Shown: positions 21,917 through 31,543, numbered from the stretch's first letter. The stretch is 51,478 nucleotides of DNA from Colwellia sp. E2M01 (GCF_018860585.1 NZ_JAHKPR010000071.1:1-51478); one strand, 5' to 3'. The notes: a model not told the origin generated them from the sequence alone. Made by a program: numbers and translations.

Positions 21917-23086
21917 ATGACAGCGAGTATTACTTTTTTAAACTTTGATTTAAACCGCGTGCCATCCCCTTGTTTTGTCGTTGATGAAGCGGTAATTGAA
22001 AAAAACTTACAAAAACTTCATTACGTGCAAACGCAAAGTGGCGCAAAAGTGTTAGCGGCATTAAAAGCGTTTTCTTTTTGGCAGTTAGGTGGATTAACAG
22101 GTAAATACCTTAGCGGTACTTGTGCCAGTGGTTTACATGAATTGTTATTAGGTAAAGAAGCTTATGGTGGTGAAACCCATGTGTTTTCTGCCGCTTATAA
22201 AGCTAACGAAATGACCGAGATATTATCTTTGGCTGATCACGTAGTGTTTAACTCATGCGGACAATGGCAACGTTTCCAAACTGAAATAAAAGCAGCTAAA
22301 GCACAGCGCCCGGAGTTAAAGTTTGGTTTACGTATAAACCCAGAGCATTCAGAAGGGACAACCCCTATTTACGATCCTTGTGCGCCAGGTTCACGTTTAG
22401 GTATTCCACTAAGTGAGCTAGATGAAAATAACCTTGAAGGTATTTCAGGCTTACACTTTCATACTCTTTGCGAGCAAAAATTTGAGCCTTTAGCGCGCAC
22501 AGTTACCGCTGTTGAAGCAAAGTTCGGTCATCTTTTAGGACAAATGCAGTGGATTAACTTTGGTGGTGGTCACCACATAACTGCTGATGATTATGATGTT
22601 GAAGGTTTAATCACCCTAATTAAAAACTTTGCACAAAAGTATGATGTGCAAGTTTATATCGAACCCGGAGAAGCGGTTGCTATTCATAGTGGTGTTTTAG
22701 TCAGTGAAGTACTCGATATTACTTGGAATACGTTACCACAAGCAATACTTGATACCTCAGCAACGTGTCACATGCCAGATACATTAGAGATGCCATATCG
22801 CGCGCATATTTTAGATTCAGGTGAAGCTAATGAACTTGAACACACTTATCGCCTAGGCGGCATGACCTGTTTAGCAGGTGATGTAATGGGTGATTACAGT
22901 TTTGCCAAACCATTAGTTATTGGGCAACGTGTAGCGTTTGATGATATGTCACATTATACCATGGTAAAAACAAGTACTTTTAATGGTATAGGTTTACCGG
23001 CGTTAGCCTTGTGGAATTCAAAGACTGATGAACTAAAACTTGTAAAAGAGTTTGGTTATGATGACTTTAAAAACCGTTTGTCATAA
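21917..23086 (+). CDS. nspC: Carboxynorspermidine/carboxyspermidine decarboxylase
   Basis: This 389-residue PLP enzyme of the alanine-racemase-like fold decarboxylases carboxy(nor)spermidine to (nor)spermidine. Visible motifs are VPSPCFVVDEAVIEKNLQ, the PLP lysine in VLAALKAFSFW (near residue 50), LHFHTLCEQ, WINFGGGHHIT, VYIEPGEAVA and the C-terminal CLAGDVMGDYSF with the catalytic cysteine. The GEAVA segment and length fit NspC rather than diaminopimelate decarboxylase. It lies between its substrate-producing dehydrogenase and agmatinase, 41 bases before the latter. The product here is probably spermidine because putrescine is made in the same cluster. Confidence 0.92.
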   Translation: MTASITFLNFDLNRVPSPCFVVDEAVIEKNLQKLHYVQTQSGAKVLAALKAFSFWQLGGLTGKYLSGTCASGLHELLLGKEAYGGETHVFSAAYKANEMTEILSLADHVVFNSCGQWQRFQTEIKAAKAQRPELKFGLRINPEHSEGTTPIYDPCAPGSRLGIPLSELDENNLEGISGLHFHTLCEQKFEPLARTVTAVEAKFGHLLGQMQWINFGGGHHITADDYDVEGLITLIKNFAQKYDVQVYIEPGEAVAIHSGVLVSEVLDITWNTLPQAILDTSATCHMPDTLEMPYRAHILDSGEANELEHTYRLGGMTCLAGDVMGDYSFAKPLVIGQRVAFDDMSHYTMVKTSTFNGIGLPALALWNSKTDELKLVKEFGYDDFKNRLS

Positions 23087-23127
23087 TTTACTTATTAATA
23101 TTTAAAACATAACTTTAAGGAATACCC

Positions 23128-24012
23128 ATGGATGAATTCGACAGCGAATATCCAATTTTTCTTGGCTCTGAAATAGCACAAGGCAAACCTGAAGATGCTT
23201 TGTTCCACGTTATTCCTGTACCTTATGAAGCAAGTGTTTCATACGGTGGCGGTACTAGTTTAGGACCGTCTGCGATATTAAAAGCCTCATGGCAATTAGA
23301 AGAGTGGGATGGTAAATCTAAACCGTGCGAGCAGGGTATTTATACTCATCCGGTAGTTGATTGTAGTGTTAGTCCTGAACAGGTTATTGAGAACATTGCT
23401 GCTGCGACTAAAATAGCCGGTGACTTTGCTAAAATTCCTGTGGTGTTAGGCGGTGAGCACACAGTAACTTATGGCGTTATCAAAGGTTTACTTGAAAGCG
23501 GTGTAGTTAACGTAAATGATATTGGCATTGTGCAAATTGATGCACACGCCGATTTACGCGATGCCTATGAAGGTGACAAATTAAGTCATGCTTCTGTGAT
23601 GAAACGCATTGTTGATTTGGGTATTCCGTTATTTCAATTAGGTATTCGCGCGTTCTGCGAAGAAGAAGTTGAAACACGTAAAGCAGCGAATGTACATTTT
23701 ATTGATGCTGATGACTTAGTACCGAATAACATTAATGAAATAACATTACCTGAAGATTTTCCAAAAAATGTGTTTTTTACTTTAGATATTGATGGCATGG
23801 ATCCATCGGTATTTCCATCTACAGGTACGCCAGTGCCTGGCGGCTTAAGTTGGTATCAAACGTTGAGTTTATTTGAAAGTGTCGCTAAACAACGTAACAT
23901 CATTGGTTTTGATATTATGGAATTTGCGCCGATTAATGGTTTCCATGCCTATGACTTCGCCGCATCATTTTTAACCTATAAAATGATGGGTATTGTTGAG
24001 CGTAATCGTTAA
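23128..24012 (+). CDS. speB: Agmatinase SpeB
   Basis: SpeB hydrolyses agmatine to putrescine and urea at a binuclear manganese site. The 294-residue ureohydrolase shows the metal-binding motifs GGEHTVTYG, IDAHADLRDAYEG, SHASVMKR and DIDGMDPSVFPSTGTP. An AAGGAA site lies 5-6 bases before the ATG. It is the last gene of the speA-dehydrogenase-nspC-speB set and ends before a strong terminator. Its presence completes arginine to agmatine to putrescine, the diamine consumed by the dehydrogenase two genes upstream. Confidence 0.93.
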   Translation: MDEFDSEYPIFLGSEIAQGKPEDALFHVIPVPYEASVSYGGGTSLGPSAILKASWQLEEWDGKSKPCEQGIYTHPVVDCSVSPEQVIENIAAATKIAGDFAKIPVVLGGEHTVTYGVIKGLLESGVVNVNDIGIVQIDAHADLRDAYEGDKLSHASVMKRIVDLGIPLFQLGIRAFCEEEVETRKAANVHFIDADDLVPNNINEITLPEDFPKNVFFTLDIDGMDPSVFPSTGTPVPGGLSWYQTLSLFESVAKQRNIIGFDIMEFAPINGFHAYDFAASFLTYKMMGIVERNR

Positions 24013-24055
24013 TTATTAATAACTGTTTGCAGATATATTTTTGAAACCGCTGATC

Positions 24056-24088
24056 AAAAAAGCCAAGTGACACTCACTTGGCTTTTTC
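24056..24088. terminator. Bidirectional terminator speB / yhbY
   Basis: A 14-bp stem AAAAAGCCAAGTGA/TCACTTGGCTTTTT has a 3-base loop, with A and T runs on the two sides. Confidence 0.9.
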
Positions 24089-24090
24089 AT

Positions 24091-24124
24091 TTTAGCACCT
24101 AAAACCTAGGTTTTAGATGCTAAA
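24091..24124. terminator. Second palindrome downstream of yhbY
   Basis: A 34-base near-perfect palindrome (TTTAGCACCTAAAAC, centre CTAG, complement with one mismatch) is adjacent to the previous terminator and 8 bases after the yhbY stop on the minus strand. It probably contributes to termination from that side. Confidence 0.55.
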
Positions 24125-24131
24125 CTCTAAA

Positions 24132-24428
24132 TTATATTTTAGGAATTCTAATTTTCTTTTCAGCACTTTCACGGTAAATAATTAATGTTTTACCAATTAC
24201 TTGTACTTTAGTTGCATTCGTTTCACGACAAATCGCTTCAACGATTAATGCTTTCGTTTCTTTATCATCAGTTGGAATTTTAACTTTGATTAATTCGTGA
24301 TGATTAAGTGCATAGTCAATTTCAGCAACAACCGCTTCTGTTAAGCCATTATTACCTAATAAAACGATAGGTTTTAAAGAGTGTGCTACACCGCGAAGAT
24401 GTTGAATTTGTTTTTTATTTAAGCTCAT
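24132..24428 (-). CDS. yhbY: Ribosome-associated RNA-binding protein YhbY
   Basis: The 98-residue protein is a single CRM domain: MSLNKKQIQHLRGVAHSLKP, the GxxG-type loop VLLGNNGLTEAVVAEIDYAL, HELIKVKIP and VQVIGKTLIIYR. YhbY associates with the large ribosomal subunit precursor in E. coli. The length matches the family (97). It is divergent from rlmE, as in E. coli, where yhbY also sits next to greA. Here the spermidine cluster separates greA from yhbY. Confidence 0.95.
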   Translation of the reverse strand: MSLNKKQIQHLRGVAHSLKPIVLLGNNGLTEAVVAEIDYALNHHELIKVKIPTDDKETKALIVEAICRETNATKVQVIGKTLIIYRESAEKKIRIPKI

Positions 24429-24784
24429 TACTAAATTTCGTTACCCGTTGCCTTGAATTGGGTCTATTTTACCCTTATCTAATCAGTAATACTAATTAGT
24501 TATAGTATTTTCATTAAGTTTATAAATTTTATTTCGATATCAATTTCGATATTAATTATAGGCGAAACATAAACCAACTAATGTAGTTAATTTAACATTA
24601 GCTAGTCATTAGGGTTGAGAGCAGCGCCAAGCTAAGGTATTTTAGCTTTACCTTAACAGGGATTAACGAGTTTACATCGAATACTTAATGAACTTTGTGC
24701 TAATGATTATTATAATTAGTGTTTCACTATTAAACTATTCCCCTCGCTAAAATCACCTTAAAGCTATTCTGAGTAAGAAAAAAT
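24429..24784. promoter_or_regulatory. Divergent region yhbY / rlmE
   Basis: This 356-base AT-rich region must contain promoters for both genes. It includes a repeated TTTCGATAT motif near 24532-24556 and a small inverted repeat TAAGGTA/TACCTTA near 24634-24656. I see no ORF and no convincing binding site. Confidence 0.35.
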
Positions 24785-25414
24785 ATGGCCACTAAAAAGC
24801 ATAAAGCCAGTAGTCAACGTTGGTTAGACGAACACTTTGAAGATGAATACGTAAAAAAAGCACAAAAATTAGGACTACGTTCACGCGCAGTTTTTAAAAT
24901 TGAAGAAATAAACAACAAAGATAAATTAATAAAACCAGGCATGAAAGTTGTCGACTTAGGTGCTGCGCCAGGTGGTTGGTCTGAGTATGCGGTAAAAGCG
25001 GTTGGCGACAAAGGAAAGGTTATTGCTTGTGATATTTTGCCAATGGACTCAATTGTTGGTGTAGACTTCCTTGAAGGTGACTTTCGTGAAGAAGAAGTGC
25101 TTGATGCGTTATTAAATCGAATTAACGGCAGAAACATCGATGTTGTTATGTCTGATATGGCAGCGAACATGACAGGTAATGAAAGTGCCGATTCAGCGCG
25201 TAGTATGTATTTAGTTGAATTAGCTTTAGACATGTGTAGCGAAGTATTAAAACCTAATGGCTCCTTTGTGGTAAAAGTATTCCAAGGCGCCGGTTTTGAA
25301 GAATATATGAAAGCTACTCGTGCTGTTTTTAAAACCGTTAAAACCCGTAAACCAGAGTCATCAAGAGCACGCTCCAGAGAAGTATATTTGGTCGGTACAG
25401 GTTATAAAGGTTAG
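24785..25414 (+). CDS. rlmE: 23S rRNA (uridine-2'-O)-methyltransferase RlmE
   Basis: RlmE (FtsJ/RrmJ) methylates U2552 of 23S rRNA on the 50S subunit using S-adenosylmethionine. The 209-residue protein matches the E. coli length and contains the K-D-K-E catalytic tetrad: K38 in [12 protein letters not shown] in [12 protein letters not shown] (about 124), K in SFVVKVFQG (about 164) and E in [10 protein letters not shown] (about 199). The SAM-binding loop is [15 protein letters not shown]. It lies 194 bases upstream of ftsH in the same direction, the conserved rlmE-ftsH pair linked to heat-shock control in E. coli. Confidence 0.97.
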   Translation: MATKKHKASSQRWLDEHFEDEYVKKAQKLGLRSRAVFKIEEINNKDKLIKPGMKVVDLGAAPGGWSEYAVKAVGDKGKVIACDILPMDSIVGVDFLEGDFREEEVLDALLNRINGRNIDVVMSDMAANMTGNESADSARSMYLVELALDMCSEVLKPNGSFVVKVFQGAGFEEYMKATRAVFKTVKTRKPESSRARSREVYLVGTGYKG

Positions 25415-25518
25415 AAAGAAAAAATTTAAGTTGTAACGAGTTATTACTAACAACTAAAGTTAGATAGCTCAAAGCCTTGAATTGTAGTAAATTAGACACA
25501 ATAGACTAGTATAGTTTT

Positions 25519-25570
25519 ATGTTAATAAATAATGTTAATAAATAATGTTAATAAATAATGTTAATAAATA
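25519..25570. repeat. Four exact 13-bp tandem repeats upstream of ftsH
   Basis: The unit ATGTTAATAAATA is repeated four times without error at 25519-25531, 25532-25544, 25545-25557 and 25558-25570. A degenerate partial unit follows at 25581-25590. It sits 39 bases before the ftsH start codon, in the promoter or leader. Confidence 0.9.
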
Positions 25571-25608
25571 TAAATACCCAATGTTAAATACCAAAAGAGG
25601 TCATTAAG

Positions 25609-27576
25609 TTGAGCGATATGGCAAAAAATCTTATTTTATGGTTAGTTATTGCAGTTGTTTTAATGAGCGTATTTCAGAGTTTTACTCCGAATAGCTCAAA
25701 TAATCAACAAATGGATTACACCCGCTTTATTAAGGATGTACGTCAAGGACAAATTCGAGACGCAAGTGTCGATAGAAATGGCGTGATTACTGGCGAAAAG
25801 AGTAGTGGTGAAGCATATAAAACCGTTATCCCTGGTGGCTATGATCGTGATTTAATTAACGACCTTGTTAAACAAGGTGTGCGTGCGGAAGGTAAATTAC
25901 CTGAAGAAACGAGTTTCTTAACCACTATTTTCGTTTCTTGGTTCCCAATGATCTTACTTATTGGTGTATGGATATTCTTTATGCGTCAAATGCAAGGCGG
26001 TGGCGGTAAAGGCGCTATGTCATTTGGTAAAAGTAAAGCACGCCAATTAACCGAAGAGCAAATTAAAACAACGTTTGCTGATGTTGCTGGTTGTGATGAA
26101 GCGAAAGAAGATGTTGCTGAGTTAGTTGATTACTTAAAAGAGCCAACACGCTTCCAAAAACTAGGTGGTCGTATTCCATCAGGTATTTTATTAGTAGGTC
26201 AACCCGGTACAGGTAAAACCTTATTAGCTAAAGCTATTGCCGGTGAAGCGAAAGTACCTTTCTTTACCATCTCAGGCTCAGACTTTGTTGAAATGTTTGT
26301 CGGTGTTGGTGCATCGCGTGTTCGTGATATGTTTGAACAAGCTAAAAAATCAGCCCCTTGTATTATCTTCATCGATGAAATTGATGCAGTAGGTCGTCAA
26401 CGTGGTGCAGGTATGGGCGGCGGACACGATGAACGTGAACAAACCCTTAACCAAATGTTGGTTGAAATGGATGGCTTTGAAGGTAACGAAGGCGTTATTG
26501 TAATTGCTGCAACTAACCGTCCAGACGTATTAGACCCTGCTTTACTTCGTCCAGGTCGTTTTGACCGTCAAGTAACAGTAGGTTTACCAGACATTAAAGG
26601 TCGTGAGCAAATTCTTAAAGTGCACATGCGCAAAGTACCTTTAGGTGATGATGTTGAAGCACAAGTTATTGCCCGAGGTACACCAGGCTTTTCAGGTGCA
26701 GATTTAGCTAACTTAGTAAACGAAGCCGCTTTATGTGCGGCACGTAGCGGACTTCGCTTAGTTAGCATGAAGCAGTTTGATGAAGCTAAAGACAAAATAA
26801 TGATGGGCTCAGAGCGCAAAACTATGGTGATGAGTGAGTCTGAAAGAGAAATGACCGCTTACCATGAAGCTGGCCATGCAATTGTTGGCCGTTTAGTGCC
26901 AGATCATGATCCAGTTTATAAAGTAAGTATTATTCCACGTGGTCGTGCGCTTGGGGTAACTATGTACTTACCTGAGCAAGATAGATTTAGTCACTCTAAA
27001 CAGCATTTAGAAAGTAATATATCGTCTTTATACGGCGGTCGTATTGCAGAAGATGTTATTTACGGCAGCGACAAGGTCTCAACGGGTGCTTCGAATGATA
27101 TTGAACGTGCAACTAACATTGCCCGTAAAATGGTAACCCAATGGGGGTTATCTGATAAAATGGGGCCAATGTTGTTCGCCGAAGAAGAAGGTGAAGTATT
27201 CTTAGGTCGTACCTCTGCTAAATCATTACACATGTCTGATGAAACAGCGAAATCGATTGATGAAGAGATCAGAGCGGTAATTAACCGTAACTATGAAAGA
27301 GCTGAAAAGTTAATCAAAGATAACATGGACGTATTACACGCCATGAAAGATTGTTTAATGAAATATGAAACAATTGACGCACTACAAATTGATGATTTAA
27401 TGGCTAGAACACCAGTACGCCCGCCAGCAGGCTGGGATGATAAAGGTAGCTCAAGCTCTAACTCAGATAATAGTAACGGTAAAGCTGCAGAAGAAACTCC
27501 TGTTGAAGCCAAAGCTGAACCAGTAAAAGAAGTAACGCCTGATACAAGCAAACCAAGTGGCGATACAGTGAGTTAA
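25609..27576 (+). CDS. ftsH: ATP-dependent zinc metalloprotease FtsH
   Basis: FtsH degrades misfolded membrane proteins and short-lived regulators, as a membrane-bound hexamer. The 655-residue protein has an N-terminal membrane segment (5-25), a periplasmic domain, a second membrane segment (about 104-122, [17 protein letters not shown]), an AAA+ domain with Walker A GQPGTGKT (E. coli has GPPGTGKT), Walker [14 protein letters not shown] and the SRH region [19 protein letters not shown], and the protease HEAGH zinc motif. The C-terminal 50 residues are a Ser/Asn/Glu-rich tail. The start is TTG, giving [11 protein letters not shown] as in E. coli, with AGAGG eight bases upstream. Repeats in the leader may affect expression. 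Confidence 0.97.
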   Translation: MSDMAKNLILWLVIAVVLMSVFQSFTPNSSNNQQMDYTRFIKDVRQGQIRDASVDRNGVITGEKSSGEAYKTVIPGGYDRDLINDLVKQGVRAEGKLPEETSFLTTIFVSWFPMILLIGVWIFFMRQMQGGGGKGAMSFGKSKARQLTEEQIKTTFADVAGCDEAKEDVAELVDYLKEPTRFQKLGGRIPSGILLVGQPGTGKTLLAKAIAGEAKVPFFTISGSDFVEMFVGVGASRVRDMFEQAKKSAPCIIFIDEIDAVGRQRGAGMGGGHDEREQTLNQMLVEMDGFEGNEGVIVIAATNRPDVLDPALLRPGRFDRQVTVGLPDIKGREQILKVHMRKVPLGDDVEAQVIARGTPGFSGADLANLVNEAALCAARSGLRLVSMKQFDEAKDKIMMGSERKTMVMSESEREMTAYHEAGHAIVGRLVPDHDPVYKVSIIPRGRALGVTMYLPEQDRFSHSKQHLESNISSLYGGRIAEDVIYGSDKVSTGASNDIERATNIARKMVTQWGLSDKMGPMLFAEEEGEVFLGRTSAKSLHMSDETAKSIDEEIRAVINRNYERAEKLIKDNMDVLHAMKDCLMKYETIDALQIDDLMARTPVRPPAGWDDKGSSSSNSDNSNGKAAEETPVEAKAEPVKEVTPDTSKPSGDTVS

Positions 27577-27593
27577 TTCTTGTTATGAATAAT

Positions 27594-27632
27594 AAAGCCT
27601 CGGTATTTAGTAATAAGTACCGAGGCTTTTTC
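27594..27632 (+). terminator. Terminator after ftsH
   Basis: A 12-bp stem AAAGCCTCGGTA/TACCGAGGCTTT encloses a 12-base loop and is followed by T residues. It ends immediately before the long-ORF start of folP. Confidence 0.8.
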
Positions 27633-27678
27633 TTATGTGTATTTTCTAAATAAACTTAACTTATATAAAGATTTTAAA

Positions 27679-28509
27679 ATGGCTCTCACCAATAAATATT
27701 TTAGCAGTTTAACTCAGCCACTTGTAATGGGAATTTTAAACATAACTCCAGACTCTTTTTCTGATGGTGGTAAGTTTGCATCATTTGATAATGCGTTAAA
27801 ACAAGTTCAAAAAATGATTGATGATGGCGTTGATATTATTGATATAGGTGGTGAATCAACACGCCCAGGCGCTGTTGAAGTCAGTGAGGCTGATGAACTA
27901 GCGCGTGTTATTCCATTACTTAAAGCAATAAAAACTAATTACGATATTAAAGTCTCAATAGATACCAGTAAAGCGGCGGTTATGGCACAGAGCATAGAGC
28001 AGGGTGCTGATATTATTAATGACGTTCGTGCTTTGCAAAATGAGGGGTGTTTAAACGTTTTAGCTAATAGCGATGTACCGGTTTGTTTAATGCACATGCA
28101 AGGTTTGCCGCGCACCATGCAAAATAACCCGCAATATAGCGATCTTATCGGCGATATTAAACAATTTTTTATTGAGCGTATTGAAGCATGTGAACAAGCA
28201 GGAATTAATCAAAATCGCATTATTTTAGACCCTGGTTTTGGTTTTGGCAAAACACTAGAGCAAAATTACCAATTACTCGCTCAACTGCACAAATTTGATG
28301 ACTTAGGTTTATCTATTCTCTCTGGTACATCGAGAAAATCAATGATAGGTAACTTATTAGAACGTAAAGTCGATGAACGTCTTGCAGGGAGTTTAACTAC
28401 CGCTATAATAGCGGCACAGCAGCAAGCTAAAATTATTAGAGTGCATGACGTAAAAGAAACAGTTGATGCACTTAAAGTATTAGCTATTACTCAGAAATAT
28501 CAGTATTAG
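27679..28509 (+). CDS. folP: Dihydropteroate synthase FolP
   Basis: FolP joins 4-aminobenzoate to dihydropterin pyrophosphate in folate synthesis and is the sulfonamide target. From the ATG at 27679 the protein is 276 residues (E. coli 282). I prefer this start over the one at 27637, which abuts the ftsH terminator. Motifs are VMGILNITPDSFSDGGKF, the IIDIGGESTRPGA pterin loop, IDTSKAAVMAQ, NDVRAL, CLMHMQG, LDPGFGFGK and IIRVHDVKETVDA. The sequence at the usual resistance loops looks ordinary. The gene is followed by glmM after 68 bases, the conserved order. Confidence 0.95.
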   Translation: MALTNKYFSSLTQPLVMGILNITPDSFSDGGKFASFDNALKQVQKMIDDGVDIIDIGGESTRPGAVEVSEADELARVIPLLKAIKTNYDIKVSIDTSKAAVMAQSIEQGADIINDVRALQNEGCLNVLANSDVPVCLMHMQGLPRTMQNNPQYSDLIGDIKQFFIERIEACEQAGINQNRIILDPGFGFGKTLEQNYQLLAQLHKFDDLGLSILSGTSRKSMIGNLLERKVDERLAGSLTTAIIAAQQQAKIIRVHDVKETVDALKVLAITQKYQY

Positions 28510-28577
28510 CTAATTCATAAAATATAAAATATAAACATGATAATTGATATTATTGTGAAAAGAATTTAAGGAATAAT

Positions 28578-29915
28578 ATGTCAGATCGTAAATATTTTGG
28601 TACCGATGGTATTCGTGGTTTAGTCGGACAATACCCAATTACCCCAAACTTTGTTATGAAGCTAGGCTATGCCGCAGGTAAAGTACTCGCAACTCAAGGC
28701 ACCAAAAAAGTACTGATTGGTAAAGATACACGTATTTCAGGTTACATGCTTGAATCTGCACTTGAAGCAGGCTTTTCAGCGGCAGGTATCGATGTTGGTT
28801 TATTAGGCCCAATGCCAACGCCAGGTATTGCGTATTTAACTAAAACTTTTAGAGCTGAAGCCGGCATTGTTATTAGTGCATCACATAATCCTTTTTATGA
28901 TAATGGTATAAAATTCTTCTCTCAGTCAGGTGAAAAATTACCTGACGAAGTTGAATTAGCGATTGAGTCTGAATTAGACAAACCTATGGGGTGTGTTGAG
29001 TCTGCTAAATTAGGTAAAGCAAATCGTATTAACGATGCTGCGGGTCGTTATATTGAATTTTGTAAAAGTAACTTTCCAAGTAAAATGTCCCTCAAAGGAC
29101 TTAAAATAGTAGTCGATTGCGCCCATGGTGCAACTTATCACATAGCCCCGAACGTATTTCGTGAACTAGGCGCTACGGTTATTGAAATTGGTACCGCGCC
29201 AAATGGTACAAACATTAATGATGGTTGTGGTGCAACATCAATGGCAGCTATCAGTAAAGCGGTAGTTGAGCATGAAGCTGACTTAGGTGTTGCTCTTGAT
29301 GGTGACGGTGATCGCATCATGATGGTTGATCACACAGGTTATGTGATTGACGGTGATGAAATTATTTATATTATCGCCTGTAATGATCTTAAGTCAGGTC
29401 GTAAAGAGGGTGGCGTAGTTGGCACCTTAATGAGCAATATGGGGTTAGAACTTGCTTTAAAAAAACTTAATATAGACTTTGCTCGTAGTAATGTGGGTGA
29501 TCGTTATGTTATGGAATTACTTCGCGAGAAAGGTTGGCAATTAGGAGCTGAAAATTCAGGCCATGTTATCAACTTAAATCATACCTCTACAGGAGACGGT
29601 ATTATTGCGGCGTTAAATGTTCTCACCGCGGTAACAAAGCAAAAAAAATCACTGTTTGAGTTACGTCAAGGCATAACCATGTTGCCACAGTTACTTGTTA
29701 ATGTACGTTTTGAAGGTGCAAACGATCCATTAGAAGATAAAGCTGTACTTGCTGCCGTTGATGAAGTTAATGAAACATTAAGTGGCCGTGGTCGAGTATT
29801 ATTACGCAAATCAGGCACTGAGCCGCTTATACGTGTTATGGTTGAAGGCCCTGATGATGATGAAGTCACGTTGTTGGCGAATAAAATTGCTGATTTAGTG
29901 AAGTTGGTTAAGTAA
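28578..29915 (+). CDS. glmM: Phosphoglucosamine mutase GlmM
   Basis: GlmM converts glucosamine-6-phosphate to glucosamine-1-phosphate for UDP-GlcNAc, and thus for peptidoglycan and lipopolysaccharide. The 445-residue protein equals the E. coli length. It begins [18 protein letters not shown], has the phosphoserine S102 in [18 protein letters not shown], the metal loop [14 protein letters not shown], the sugar-binding GDRYVMELL and the phosphate-binding [17 protein letters not shown]. An AAGGAA site lies close upstream of the ATG. It follows folP on the same strand. The next genes are tpiA and secG, but a MITE-like repeat now separates glmM from tpiA. Confidence 0.97.
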   Translation: MSDRKYFGTDGIRGLVGQYPITPNFVMKLGYAAGKVLATQGTKKVLIGKDTRISGYMLESALEAGFSAAGIDVGLLGPMPTPGIAYLTKTFRAEAGIVISASHNPFYDNGIKFFSQSGEKLPDEVELAIESELDKPMGCVESAKLGKANRINDAAGRYIEFCKSNFPSKMSLKGLKIVVDCAHGATYHIAPNVFRELGATVIEIGTAPNGTNINDGCGATSMAAISKAVVEHEADLGVALDGDGDRIMMVDHTGYVIDGDEIIYIIACNDLKSGRKEGGVVGTLMSNMGLELALKKLNIDFARSNVGDRYVMELLREKGWQLGAENSGHVINLNHTSTGDGIIAALNVLTAVTKQKKSLFELRQGITMLPQLLVNVRFEGANDPLEDKAVLAAVDEVNETLSGRGRVLLRKSGTEPLIRVMVEGPDDDEVTLLANKIADLVKLVK

Positions 29916-29930
29916 TGTTATTTATCGAAT

Positions 29931-30090
29931 ACTAGGGGCTGTTGATCTTTCAGAATTAAAATTTAGACGGCGTTATCGCATATTCGTGTAGCCAACTACA
30001 CGTCACATGCTCTACCTTGTCTGTTCTTAATCCAAAGAAGATCAAACAAATTGCTGTAAAAGTAATCTCGAAATATCAATAGATCCTAGT
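29931..30090. repeat. MITE-like repeat, family 2, long copy
   Basis: This 160-bp element has imperfect terminal inverted repeats of about 24 bases: left ACTAGGGGCTGTTGATCTTT, right complement ACTAGGATCTATTGATATTT. It contains the perfect hairpin GTGTAG-CCAA-CTACAC near 29985-30000 and no ORF. A shorter relative is found at 36457-36578. Confidence 0.75.
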
Positions 30091-30101
30091 TAAGCGCTAT
30101 A

Positions 30102-30134
30102 AGCTAAAAGGACGCTAACTAGATCCTTTTAGCT
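30102..30134. other. Hairpin between MITE copy and tpiA
   Basis: A perfect 11-bp inverted repeat AGCTAAAAGGA/TCCTTTTAGCT has an 11-base loop. No T-run follows it, so its role (terminator remnant or leader structure) is unclear. Confidence 0.4.
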
Positions 30135-30368
30135 AAGATAAAAGCAGAATAATGCTACTTTAATGCCGTAATTATAAAATACGTAAGAATAAGTCGGTAG
30201 CGAGTATAAAAAAACTACAAGCAGTAAAAGATATTGTGTTAAATACTTGTATCTTTTGCGTAGGTTGGTTACTATCTCGCGGCTTCATTTTAGCAATGAC
30301 TCTATTTTGTGTTAACTGCAGTCGTAATACTGAAGTTGTAATATAAGTATCATGGCTCAGAGGTGGAA

Positions 30369-31136
30369 ATGACAAGAAGAGTAATTGTAGCTGCAAATTG
30401 GAAAATGAACGGTGATTTAGCCTTAGTTGATTCAATGCTTTTGGGCTTAAAAGACTTAGAGTCATCAAATGTAGAAGTCATTATTTGCCCAAGTTTCCCT
30501 TATTTATCTGAATTAAATCAGAAAATAAAAGCTGCTAATTTAAATGAAATTATTCATGTTGGAGCGCAAACGGTAAGTAAATTTTTCGATGGTGCCCATA
30601 CGGGTGAAGTTTCAACAAATATGTTGAATGACTTATCGATAAAATATGTCATTGTTGGGCACTCAGAGCGTAGAAGTGTATATAATGAAACTTCAGAGCA
30701 AGTTGCTAGTAAAGTTCATGCAGTATTAAAAGCAGGTTTGAGCCCTATACTCTGTATTGGTGAAACTGAAGAAGAACGTAGCAGCGGTAAGATTGAATCT
30801 GTGTTAATGTCCCAGATCCAACCTGTTATCGATGAAATAGGCATAAAGAATTTTAGTGATGTTATTATCTCTTATGAGCCAGTTTGGGCAATAGGTACAG
30901 GTAACCCAGCATCAAGTGCTATGGCACAAGAAACACATTATTTTATACGTCAACTTATCGCTAAACAATGTGATCAAGTGGCGGCAAATATATCGTTACT
31001 CTACGGTGGCAGCGTTAATGCAGCTAACTGTGAAGAATTATTTGCACAACCTGATATAGACGGTGGTCTTATTGGTGGTGCTAGTTTACAAGCCGAGCAA
31101 TTTAAAATTATTTGTTCTGCAGCCAAAGGAAAATAG
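30369..31136 (+). CDS. tpiA: Triose-phosphate isomerase TpiA
   Basis: TpiA interconverts dihydroxyacetone phosphate and glyceraldehyde-3-phosphate in glycolysis and gluconeogenesis. The 255-residue TIM barrel has the substrate lysine in VAANWKMNGD, catalytic His in IVGHSERRSVYNE, catalytic Glu in ISYEPVWAIGTG and the phosphate loop LYGGSVNAANCEEL. I use ATG 30369 with AGAGG five bases upstream instead of the in-frame GTG at 30363, which overlaps that site. It ends two bases before secG, so they are co-transcribed. The tpiA-secG pair is common in Alteromonadales. Confidence 0.96.
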   Translation: MTRRVIVAANWKMNGDLALVDSMLLGLKDLESSNVEVIICPSFPYLSELNQKIKAANLNEIIHVGAQTVSKFFDGAHTGEVSTNMLNDLSIKYVIVGHSERRSVYNETSEQVASKVHAVLKAGLSPILCIGETEEERSSGKIESVLMSQIQPVIDEIGIKNFSDVIISYEPVWAIGTGNPASSAMAQETHYFIRQLIAKQCDQVAANISLLYGGSVNAANCEELFAQPDIDGGLIGGASLQAEQFKIICSAAKGK

Positions 31137-31138
31137 AA

Positions 31139-31543
31139 ATGTTGTATCAAGTATTAATTATCGCCTACGTAATAATTGCTTTAGCCCTTATTGGTTTAGT
31201 ATTAATCCAACAAGGTAAAGGCGCAGATATGGGAGCATCTTTTGGTGCAGGCTCTTCTGCAACAGTATTTGGCTCAGGCGGTTCAGGTAACTTTCTTACC
31301 TCAACAACAACTTACTTAGCCGTAGCATTTTTTGCTATTAGTTTAGTTTTAGGTAACTTAACTGCTAACCGTACTAAAGCTGTTGATGAATGGAATAACT
31401 TAGAAGTGCCAGTTGAGCAAGCCGTTGATTCAATTCCAAGTGAAAGTATTGATGAAGCAACTTTACCTGCTGCTCAAAACAATGATGTTCCAGCTGCTGA
31501 TGACGTTGCTAGTAAAGAAGAAAATAGCAGCGTACCTGAGTAA
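31139..31543 (+). CDS. secG: Preprotein translocase subunit SecG
   Basis: SecG is the small inner-membrane subunit of the SecYEG channel. The 134-residue protein has two membrane segments (about 2-22 and 53-73) flanking the conserved loop LIQQGKGADMGASFGAGSS and the TVFGSGGSGNFLTSTTT segment. An acidic Ala/Glu/Asp/Pro-rich tail follows, longer than in many relatives. The ATG at 31139 has AAAGGA overlapping the end of tpiA; a 9-residue upstream extension is rejected. The gene precedes tRNA-Leu(GAG) as in E. coli (secG-leuU). Confidence 0.94.
   Translation: MLYQVLIIAYVIIALALIGLVLIQQGKGADMGASFGAGSSATVFGSGGSGNFLTSTTTYLAVAFFAISLVLGNLTANRTKAVDEWNNLEVPVEQAVDSIPSESIDEATLPAAQNNDVPAADDVASKEENSSVPE

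Noticed and set aside
24700..24722. Fur-box-like AT palindrome upstream of rlmE.
   Set aside because: The symmetry is poor, and the region is so AT-rich that such matches are expected by chance.
25519..25570. Regular repeats that might suggest a CRISPR array.
   Set aside because: The units are directly adjacent with no spacers, only 13 bp long, and there are no cas genes. The same applies to 34994-35038 and 43162-43209.
30172..30468. Minus-strand ORF of 98 codons overlapping the tpiA start.
   Set aside because: It overlaps a conserved gene and its ribosome binding site, has no recognisable family, and its composition looks like a shadow frame.
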